Part shown: one piece after another, positions 40,801 through 52,800 of the stretch
How positions within the stretch are numbered: position 1 is the stretch's first letter
Layout: the number at the start of each line of letters is the position of its first letter
Made by a program: the position numbers and the translations under genes
Assembly: GCA_963680875.1 (NCBI GenBank)
Contig: OY804579.1
Span: 53,768,036-53,832,035 of the forward strand
Origin: Bathymodiolus brooksi
Lineage: Eukaryota > Mollusca > Bivalvia > Mytilida > Modiolidae
DNA length: 64,000 nucleotides
Direction of reading: 5' to 3'
The notes under the pieces: generated by a model
Databases searched by the model: none
The model's input: the letters and a program-made list of their open reading frames with translations, nothing else
What the model was told of the DNA's origin: nothing

Positions 40801-43800
40801 ACAAAACATCATGGTACTCCTCAGTCACGAAGTTGCTTAAGATTTTTAATATTCAAGATACTATGCACTTAAACAAGAGTAAATTTGGTCAATCACTACG
40901 ACAGTCTCTTGTAAAAAAATATTTACTTGATTGGCAGCACTCAAATGATATGTTAAAGGACGGCAAACTCGTCAGATATTTATTCCTGAAAACTAATTTC
41001 GGATTAGAGAAATATCTCACACTAATAAATAATTTCAATTACAGAAAATCAATATGTACATTTCGTGTATCAGCACATAGACTTTATATTGAAACAGGTC
41101 GGTATAAAAACATACCTAGAAATGAAAGGTTGTGCAAATATTTCTCAGCTAATGAGATAGAGGACGAGGCACACTTTTTAATCAAATGTGACCAACTCAA
41201 TAACAAGAGAGAGGAGTTGTTCAAACTTATTTCATCAAAAGTGAAAAATTTCACCAAATTATCTAATAATCAGAAATTATATTATATCCTAACTTGCAAA
41301 GATCAAGAAATCCTACAATCTGTTGGTATGTTCCTGTCTGAAAACATGCCTTAAATTACTGTTAACCAATTTAATATATATATATTTTTTTTCCATGTCT
41401 TAATATTTTGATATACATTTTATATATTTGTGTATGTTCATACATATTACTTTACTATTGTATTGTTATGTCTATCTATCAATCAAACAACTCTTTCCCC
41501 TTTATATGTGTATTTGTAGTTTAGCTTGTTGCCCCTCGAGGGCCCTTGATTGGTTAATAAAATATTTTATTTGATTTGATTTGTGCTTTCACTTCCTGAT
41601 TAAATATAAAAGGAGCACCTGCTGTTAATGAAGATAAAACAAGAAAAAGATAGACAATTGATACTAAACTGATACAGGTTGAAGCTGTGTATAATTATCA
41701 GGATGTATATATTGTATTTCTTCTTATTTGTTTGAAATGTTGCTCTTTTTCATTAAATAAATCTTTGCTAAAGTATATATATTCTCTTAACTCTTAAATT
41801 ATGTCTTATATTTTCAACATACCAGTATGTGCTTGTGTTCAATTACTCTCTATAAACAATTGTCTTACCTTCACTTGACTTCTGTATTTTTTAAATGTTT
41901 TTTTTAATTTTTGTATTCTCTAAAACCTCTTAAGACAATTAAAGCTAATTAACAATTAAGGTTTGCTTAGATAGACCTTGGGTGGTGTGCTATCAAAATT
42001 ATATTGAATAGACATTTCTGGGAAATTTGAAATTTAACAATATTTTATTGTCCTTTTAATGGTATTTATTTTAACAAAAATCATTTCTAATCTTTCCTGC
42101 AAACAACAGGCAAATTCTTAAACTAAACTTCTCTTTGCTAGATCGATCAGGAAACAGCAAATATTTTTTTTTTATTGATTGCGTAATATTGAATTGCATG
42201 AAGAGAAGCATTCTGGCCAAAAAAATATGATGAATACCACAATGATATACATTGTACAGGATTATGGTTATGGTGTTTAGTGCCACTTTCAACAATATTT
42301 CAGTTATATTGTGGCAGTCAGTTTTATTGGTGGAGGAAACCGGAGTACTCTGAGAAAACCACCAACCTGCCAAAAGTCACTGACAAACTTTATCACATAA
42401 TGTTGTTTCAATAACATCTTGCCATGAGTGGGATTCGAACTCACAACTTTAATGGTGATAGGCACTGATTGAATAGATAGTTGTAAATCCAACTACCATA
42501 CAATCATGATGGCCCCTACATTGTAAAGAGTTGTGATCTATTATAAATACATGTATACTATTGCCAAGCCTTTTTAATAACATTTGTTTTTAAAGTTTGG
42601 AACTGTAAATATTAGAACAAAATTATTCTAATTTCATTCAGCGGATGTTAAGTAACCAACAAACCAAGCCACATAATGAACCACATCAGTAGTGTAACAG
42701 TGAGCTAGGCAGAACGTTTGCCTAGTGGGGTGGATTGTGAATTTGAGTCATGATCAGGTGCAAACAAAGACTGAAATGTCTATTTACTGCTTCTTTGCAA
42801 AGCACACAGCATTAAGGAGCAAGACTGTGATAATGTGTGAGAGTAGAGCGATATGTCTACCTGTGGAACGTTGTTTCAGTGTACTAGCACTATAAATATC
42901 CAACTATACATGTTGGTTTGGTACAAAGCAGACATCATCATCATCATCATCTCATTGAAATTTAACTTTGATATAGCTGAAAAAATCTCACTTGGCATTA
43001 AACAAAAATCACTCACATGATCAACAAATGCATAAGAAATGGCCTAACATTGGTATATAGAATTAGTAAGAAAGGATATTGATATGGCCTAACATTGAAA
43101 TGGCCTAACATTGGTATATAGAATTAGTAAGAAAGGATATTGATATAAATTAACATGAGAGACTATCCAACATTACACTATTACACAACTTAAAGGAACG
43201 ATGCTTTTATTGCTGTTCTACAGTATGAATGTTATTTATTGGTATATTATTTCATAGACATGGGGTCGATCATCACAAAGATCATTATACAATGGCTAAA
43301 GTCTTTTTACTAATACCAGTTACTTTACAAAGTCCATTGTGGTATGTAAGTTATTACATTTTTTTTTTTTTTTTTTTTAATATAGGTTGCAGAATTGATA
43401 GCTAATGAGTTCTTCGAACAAGGAGATTTAGAAAAGACACAGTTAAAGATAGTACCAATGGTAAGAGCTATGTTGTTTAGTACCAATGGTAAGAACTATG
43501 TTGTTTAGTACCAATGGTAAGAGCTATGTTGTTTAGTACCAATGGTAAGAGCTGTGTTGTTTAGTACCAATGGTAAGAGCTATGTTGTTTAGTACCAATG
43601 GTAAGAGCTATGTTGTTTAGTACCAATGGTAAGAGCTATGTTGTTTAGTACCAATGGTAAGAGCTATGTTGTTTAGTACCAATGGTAAGAACTATGTTGT
43701 TTAGTACCAATGGTAAGAGCTATGTTGTTTAGTACCAATGGTAAGAGCTATGTTGTTTAGTACCAATGGTAAGAACTATGTTGTTTAGTACCAATGGTAA

Positions 43801-46800
43801 GTGCTATGTTGTTTAGTACCAATGGTAAGAGCTATGTTGTTTAGTACCAATGGTAAGAACTATGTTGTTTAGTACCAATGGTAAGAACTATGTTGTTTAG
43901 TACCAATGGTAAGAACTATGTTGTTTAGTACCAATGGTAAGAGCTATGTTGTTTAGTACCAATGGTAAGAGCTATGTTGTTTAGTACCAATGGTAAGAGC
44001 TATGTTGTTTAGTACCAATGGTAAGAACTATGTTGTTTAGTACCAATGGTAAGAACTATGTTGTTTAGTACCAATGGTAAGAACTATGTTGTTTAGTACC
44101 AATGGTACGAGCTATGTTGTTTAGTACCAATGGTAAGAGCTATGTTGTTTAATACCAATGGTAAGAGCTATGTTGTTTAGTACCAATGGTAAGAACTATG
44201 TTGTTTAGTACCAATGGTAAGAACTATGTTGTTTAGTACCAATGGTAAGAACTATGTTGTTTAGTACCAATGGTAAGAGCTATGTTGTTTAGTACCAATG
44301 GTAAGAACTATGTTGTTTAGTACCAATGGTAAGAGCTATGCTGTTTAGTACCAATGGTAAGAACTATGTTGTTTAGTACCAATGGTAAGAGCTATGTTGT
44401 TTAGTACCAATGGTAAGAGCTGTTGTTTAGTACCAATGGTAAGAGCTATGTTGTTTAGTACCAATGGTAAGAACTATGTTGTTTAGTACCAATGGTAAGA
44501 ACTATGTTGTTTAGTACCAATGGTAAGAACTATGTTGTTTAGTACCAATGGTAAGAGCTATGTTGTTTAGTACCAATGGTAAGAACTATGTTGTTTAGTA
44601 CCAATGGTAAGAACTATGTTGTTTAGTACCAATGGTAAGAGCTATGTTGTTTAGTACCAATGGTAAGTGCTATGTTGTTTAGTACCAATGGTAAGTGCTA
44701 TGTTGTTTAGTACCAATGGTAAGAGCTATGTTGTTTAGTACCAATGGTAAGAACTATGTTGTTTAGTACCAATGGTAAGAACTATGTTGTTTAGTACCAA
44801 TGGTAAGTGCTATGTTGTTTAGTACCAATGGTAAGAGCTATGTTGTTTAGTACCAATGGTAAGAGCTATGTTGTTTAGTACCAATGGTAAGAACTATGTT
44901 GTTTAGTACCAATGGTAAGAACTATGTTGTTTAGTACCAATGGTAAGAGCTATGTTGTTTAGTACCAATGGTAAGAGCTATGTTGTTTAATACCAATGGT
45001 AAGAGCTATGTTGTTTAGTACCAATGGTAAGAACTATGTTGTTTAGTACCAATGGTAAGAACTATGTTGTTTAGTACCAATGGTAAGAACTATGTTGTTT
45101 AGTACCAATGGTAAGAGCTATGTTGTTTAGTACCAATGGTAAGAGCTATGCTGTTTAGTACCAATGGTAAGAACTATGTTGTTTAGTACCAATGGTAAGA
45201 GCTATGTTGTTTAGTACCAATGGTAAGAGCTGTTGTTTAGTACCAATGGTAAGAACTATGTTGTTTAGTACCAATGGTAAGAGCTATGTTGTTTAGTACC
45301 AATGGTAAGAGCTATGTTGTTTAGTACCAATGGTAAGAGCTGTTGTTTAGTACCAATGGTAAGAACTATGTTGTTTAGTACCAATGGTAAGAGCTATGTT
45401 GTTTAGTACCAATGGTAAGAACTATGTTGTTTAGTACCAATGGTAAGAACTATGTTGTTTAGTACCAATGGTAAGAACTATGTTGTTTAGTACCAATGGT
45501 AAGAACTATGTTGTTTAGTACCAATGGTAAGAACTATGTTGTTTAGTATCAATGGTAAGAGCTATGTTGTTTAGTACCAATGGTAAGAACTATGTTGTTT
45601 AGTACCAATGGTAAGAGCTATGTTGTTTAGTACCAATGGTAAGAGCTATGTTGTTTAGTACCAATGGTAAGAACTATGTTGTTTAGTACCAATGGTAAGA
45701 GCTATGTTGTTTAGTACCAATGGTAAGAACTATGTTGTTTAGTACCAATGGTAAGAACTATGTTGTTTAGTACCATTGGTAAGAGCTATGTTGTTTAGTA
45801 CCAATGGTAAGAACTATGTTGTTTAGTACCAATGGTAAGAGCTATGTTGTTTAATGGATCAAACATTGTTCTCATCATACAATTTTGTACCATTAAATTT
45901 ACAAATAGTAAAGTGGGGCCTCCTGATTAAATGTATGGTATCTACGATTTTAGTTTTTTTTTTCAAACTGAATACTTTAACAGGGAATATATTAAACAAA
46001 TTAAATCAGCACCAAATAGACTTTTTGAAAATATATAGTGAACTTTTTCTCGACTTATTTCATGAAACCAAAATAATCGTTTCCATCATCACAACAATAT
46101 GTCATGCTTATTCATGTCACTTTATTACCCACTGCCCAGACGTTTGGTTGTTATTGGTTTAGAAAAAGGTGAAAATTGTGACGTATGCAATTAAGTACTC
46201 ATAGTTTGCATGAAAAATTTAATGGATTCAGCTAGAAAAGGGAATGGAAAACTAGTTTTGTCAAGATAAAATAAAACAAAATGGCTTGGAGTTAAGACAT
46301 TTTTAGTGCTCATAGGTTTATAGGAGTTATAAACAAATAATCTCATTCTGTATCCCCTGTCTATTTTTAGGGCTCATAGGTTAGTATAAACAAATAATCT
46401 CATTCTGTATCCCCTGTCTATTTTTAGGGCTCATAGGTTAGGAGTTATAAACAAATAATCTCATTCTGTATCCCCTGTCTATTTTTAGGGCTCATAGGTT
46501 AGGAGTTATAAACAAATAATCTCATTCTGTATCCCCTGTCTATTTTTAGGGCTCATAGGTTAGGAGTTATAAACAAATAATCTCATTCTGTATCCCCTGT
46601 CTATTTTTAGGGCTCATAGGTTAGGAGTTATAAACAAATAATCTCATTCTGTATCCCCTGTCTATTTTTAGGGCTCATAGGTTAGGAGTTATAAACAAAT
46701 AATCTCATTCTGTATCCCCTGTCTATTTTTAGGGCTCATAGGTTAGGAGTTATAAACAAATAATCTCATTCTGTATCTCCTGTCTATTTTTAGGGCTCAT

Positions 46801-49800
46801 AGGTTAGTATAAACAAATAATCTTATTCTGTATCTCCTGTCTATTTTTGGTATTTGTTTTTTTAGCTCACCTGGCCATAGGCCATGTGAGCTTTTGTCAT
46901 GGGTAAGCGTCCGTCGTCCGTTAGCTTTTCACATTTAAATCCTCTTCTCTGAAACCGCTGAACAGAAATCAGCCAAACTTGCCAGAAATGTTCACTGGAT
47001 GGTCCTCTACCAGATTTGTGTTTTTGGTGCTGATTTGAAATCCAACATGGCTGCCAGGGTCCATAATGTGTTCTCATTGGCTGAAATTTTAAAAATCTTC
47101 TTGTCAGAAACCACTAAGTCAATTGAATTGTGACTTTGCAGGAATGATCATTGGGTGGTCCTGTACTAAAATTGTGAATCGTTTGCCGATCGGAAATTCA
47201 AGATGGCCGCCATGACTCGACTTGTTTAACATTGGACCCTATGGGAATTTCACATTTCCATCTTTTTTTCTGAAACCACAAAACAGATTTGAACCAAACT
47301 TGGCAGAAATGTTCATTGGATGGTCATATACAAGATTTTTGTTTTTGGCGCTGATCGGAAATCCAACATGGCTGCCAGGGCCCATAATGTGTTCTGATTG
47401 GTCGAAATTTTAAAAATCTTCTTGTTAGAAACCACTAAGCCAATTGAATTGTGACTTTGCAAGAATGATCATTGGGTGGTCCTGTACTAAACTTGTGAAT
47501 CGTTTGCCGATCGGAAATTCAAGATGGCCGCCATGACTCGACTTAGTTTAACATTGGACCCTATGGGAATTTCACATTTTCATCTTTTTTTCTGAAACCA
47601 CAAAACAGATTTGAATCAAACTTGGCAGAAATGTTCATTGGATGGTCATATACAAGATTTTTGTTTTTGGCGCTGATCGGAAATCCAACATGGCTGCCAG
47701 GGCCCATAATGTGTTCTGATTGGTCGAAATTTAAAAAATCTTCTTGTTAGAAACCACTAAGCCAATTGAATTGTGACTTTGCAGGAATGATCATTGGGTG
47801 GTCCTGTACTAAACCTGTGAATCGTTTGCCAATCGGAAATTCAAGACGGCCGCCATGACTCGACTTAGTTTAGCATTGGACCCTATGGGAATTTCACATT
47901 TTCATCTTTTTTTCTGAAACCACAAAACAGATTTGAACCAAACTTGGCAGAAATGTTCATTGGATGGTCATATACAAGATTTGTGTTTTTGGTGCTGATC
48001 GGAAATCCAACATGGCTGCCAGGGCCTATAATGTGTTCTGATTGGTCAAATTTTTTTAAATCTTCTTGTTAGAAACCACTAAGCCAATTGAATTGTGACT
48101 TTGCAGGAATGATCATTGGGTGGTCCTGTACTAAACTTGTGAATCGTTTGCTGATCGGAAATTCAAGATGGTCACCATGACTCGACTTAATTTTAACATA
48201 GGACCCTATGGAAAAAATGTTTAAAAGTCTTCTCCTCTGAAACCAGTAAGTCAATTTAAAGCAAACATGGGATGAATGGTCCTTAGGTGGTCAACTTTCA
48301 AAATTATGTCCTGTGACCCCGACCTCCATCCAAGATGGCAACCATCAGCGAACATAGTTTTAACATAGGACCCTATGGGAAATATATTTAAAAATCTTCT
48401 TCTCTGAAACCAGTAAGCCAATTTAAAGCAAACATGGCATGGATGGTCCTTAAGTGGTCAATTTTCAAAATTGTGTCCAGTGACCCTGACCTCCATCCAA
48501 GATGGCCACCTTCAGCAGACATACTGTAGTTTTAACATAGGACCCTATGGGAAAAAATGTTTTAAAATCTTCTACTCTGAAACTAGTAAGCCAATATAGC
48601 AAACATGTCATCGATGGTCCTTAGGTGGTCAACTTCCAAAATTGTGTTCAGTGATCCCGATCTCGGTTCAAAATGGCCACCGTCAGCAGACATAGTTTTA
48701 ACATAGGACCCTATGGGAAAATTGTTTAAAAGTCTTCTCTTCTGAAACCAGTCAGCCAATTTAAAGCAAACTTGGCATGGATGGTCCTTGGGTAGTATAC
48801 TTTCAAAATTGTGTCCGGTGACCACGACCTCCATCCAAGATGGCTGCCATGAGCAGACATAGTTTTAACATAGAACCCTATGGCAGTATGGGATTTGAAT
48901 AGTAACTTAGATGTATTCAGCATGCAGACATTCTTAAGAGGACTTATTTATGTCAGGTGAGCGATACAGGCTCACCTGAGCCTCTAGTCATTATATAAGA
49001 GGTTCATGCTGCTTACTAGTACAATTCTACTAAGTATTCGTCTACTTTTGAACCAAAAAGGGTGTATGTTTTCATGAATCTTTGTAAGACATAATAGTGT
49101 CCTATGTTAAAGTGTCCCCCCGGACAATATTTTATAGAGATTGCGATATGAAATAGTGTCCGGTGCTATGAAATTGTATCCTAGTATAAGGTTAGGGTTA
49201 GGGTAAGACATAATAGTGTCCTATGTCCTATGTTAAAGTGTCCACCCAGACAATATTTTATAGAGATTGCGATATGAAATAGTGTCTGCTGGACACTATA
49301 ACATATGTGAAAGTGTCCGGCAGACACTTTGAACTAGAGGACACAATTAAATGCTACATCTTTATCTGTTTTTCATGGAGACATCATTCTAATTTTCAAC
49401 AGTGGATGGATTGTATATTTCATGAATTTAGTATTTATTTGCCTACATTTTTGGCAGTGTGATGTAAGTTTAAAGTAGGTTGTATATATGTGATGTAAGA
49501 TGAAGGGAAGCTGTCTAATTATTTTCATAACCTTTAGAAATTAAGCTATTTATACACATGCATGTACTAACAAGATTTGAGCTAGCACAAATTTTTTCTA
49601 ATTTGTATTTTGGCTGTGCTTCAAATCAACAGAATGCCATAGTCATTTAAAGATATAAATACAGCTGAACCTTATTGTGTAGAACTAGAAGCAACAGAAT
49701 GCCATAGTCATTTAAAGATGTAAATACAGCTGAACCTTATTGTGTAGAACTAGAAGGGACCAAACATTTTACTTTGACAGATATTCAGTTCATAGAGGTT

Positions 49801-52800
49801 AAATTAACAAAGATTTCCTATAATGGGACTTTATTTAAGTTCGGCTTATACAGCATTCCGTTTTATTCAGAGTTTGGTTTAGACAGGTTATCAGGGATAA
49901 ATACCGCTATGTAATTTATAAACGGTCCAAATGTTTATTTTGAGTTCTCTGAGGAAATAACTTGTGAGTTTTAGATAATGATGTTTGACTCTATCTACAT
50001 ATTGATCTCCGAATAAGATTATGAAAAGAAAGTTTAAACAGTGATGGTCATCAATTCCACCAATATCAACAAAAGGAACAATCACCTTTCATCCTGAACT
50101 CAATGAACACAAAAAAAAAGACCATGACATATGACATTTGAAATCCAGGTCCTGGCTTGGGACAGGCACAAAAAATGTGGTGGGGTTAAACCGGTTAATG
50201 TGGTCCCAACCCTTCCCTCTTGAGAACTCTATCTCCAACAGCAATACATATACAGTTAAACCTGCCCATGTGGCCACCTCTATTAAGAGGTCACCTTTTT
50301 CTTATCCTGACATGGACAATTTCATATAAATTGAACCTCTATTAAGAGGTCATCTGTCTTATAAGGCCACTTTTTCTTTGTCCCAAATGTGACCTCTTAA
50401 CACAGGTTTAACTGTATAAACAAATGATAAAAAACCTGCAAGATTCACTTCCACTCAAAAAAGACCACATACTGTTACAAAAATGAATGACAATGTAAAC
50501 ATGGACAGTACAATAGCAGGGTGAGTTAATGACAACATAAACATGGACAGTACAATAGCAGGGTGAGTGAATGACAACATAAACATGGACAGTACAATAG
50601 CAGGGTGAGTGAATGACAACATAAACATGGACAGTACAATAGCAGGGTGAGTTAATGACAACATAAACATGGACAGTACAATAGCAGGGTGAGTGAATGA
50701 CAACATAAACATGGACAGTACAATAGCAGGGTGAGTGAATGACAACATAAACATGGACAGTACAATAGCAGGGTGAGTGAATGACAACATAAACATGGAC
50801 AGTACAATAGTAGGGTGAGTGAATGACAACATAAACATGGACAGTACAATAGCAGGGTGAGTGAATGACAACATAAACATGGACAGTACAATAGCAGGGT
50901 GAGTGAATGACAACATAAACATGGACAGTACAATAGCAGGGTGAGTTAATGACAACATAAACATGGACAGTACAATAGTAGGATCAATGAATGACAACAT
51001 AAACATGGACAGTACAATAGTAGGGTGAGTGAATGACAACATAAACATGGACAGTACAATAGCAGGATCAATGAATGACAACATAAACATGGACAGTACA
51101 ATAGTAGGGTGAGTGAATGACAACATAAACATGGACAGTGCAATAGTAGGGTGAGTGAATGACAACATAAACATGGACAGTACAATAGCAGGGTGAGTGA
51201 ATGACAACATAAACATGGACAGTACAATAGCAGGATCAATGAATGACAACATAAACATGGACAGTACAATAGTAGGGTGAGTGAATGACAACATAAACAT
51301 GGACAGTACAATAGCAGGATCAATGAATGACAACATAAACATGGACAGTACAATAGCAGGATCAATGAATGACAACATAAACATGGACAGTACAATAGTA
51401 GGGTGAGTGAATGACAACATAAACATGGACAGTGCAATAGTAGGGTGAGTGAATGACAACATAAACATGGACAGTACAATAGCAGGGTGAGTGAATGACA
51501 ACATAAACATGGACAGTACAATAGCAGGATCAATGAATGACAACATAAACATGGACAGTACAATAGTAGGGTGAGTGAATGACAACATAAACATGGACAG
51601 TACAATAGCAGGATCAATGAATGACAACATAAACATGGACAGTACAATAGTAGGGTGAGTGAATGACAACATAAACATGGACAGTGCAATAGTAGGGTGA
51701 GTGAATGACAACATAAACATGGACAGTACAATAGCAGGGTGAGTGAATGACAACATAAACATGGACAGTACAATAGCAGGATCAATGAATGACAACATAA
51801 ACATGGACAGTACAATAGTAGGGTGAGTGAATGACAACATAAACATGGACAGTACAATAGCAGGATCAATGAATGACAACATAAACATGGACAGTACAAT
51901 AGTAGGGTGAGTGAATGACAACATAAACATGGACAGTGCAATAGTAGGGTGAGTGAATGACAACATAAACATGGACAGTACAATAGCAGGGTGAGTGAAT
52001 GACAACATAAACATGGACAGTACAATAGCAGGATCAATGAATGACAACATAAACATGGACAGTACAATAGTAGGGTGAGTGAATGACAACATAAACATGG
52101 ACAGTACAATAGCAGGATCAATGAATGACAACATAAACATGGACAGTACAATAGTAGGGTGAGTGAATGACAACATAAACATGGACAGTGCAATAGTAGG
52201 GTGAGTGAATGACAACATAAACATGGACAGTACAATAGCAGGGTGAGTGAATGACAACATAAACATGGACAGTACAATAGCAGGATCAATGAATGACAAC
52301 ATAAACATGGACAGTACAATAGTAGGGTGAGTGAATGACAACATAAACATGGACAGTACAATAGCAGGATCAATGAATGACAACATAAACATGGACAGTA
52401 CAATAGTAGGGTGAGTGAATGACAACATAAACATGGACAGTACAATAGCAGGGTGAGTGAATGACAACATAAACATGGACAGTACAATAGTAGGATCAAT
52501 GAATGACAACATAAACATGGACAGTACAATAGCAGGATCAATGAATGACAACATAAACATGGACAGTACAATAGCAGGATCAATGAATGACAACATAAAC
52601 ATGGACAGTACAATAGCAGGATCAATGAATGACAACATAAACATGGACAGTACAATAGCAGGATCAATGAATGACAACATAAACATGGACAGTACAATAG
52701 CAGGATCAATGAATGACAACATAAACATGGACAGTACAATAGCAGGATCAATGAATGATCGTAATTAACTGACTACTAGCAAGGTAGATAGAATTTGTTG

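Noticed and set aside
45854..46162. 102-codon open frame after the donor array
   Set aside because: No recognisable domain, AT-rich composition, intronic position, and it begins at the array edge.
50455..52728. 757-codon minus-strand open frame (repeated MFMLSF blocks) and its 601-codon neighbour frame
   Set aside because: They exist only because the 42-bp repeat unit is a multiple of three without stops in those frames; several frames are open at once, as expected of an array and not of a gene.
5375..52765. Excess of array periods divisible by three as evidence for coding origin
   Set aside because: Of about thirteen main periods (46, 48/45, 107, 74, 39, 161, 61, 42, 35, 34, 28, 61, 42) roughly one third are multiples of three, which is chance level.
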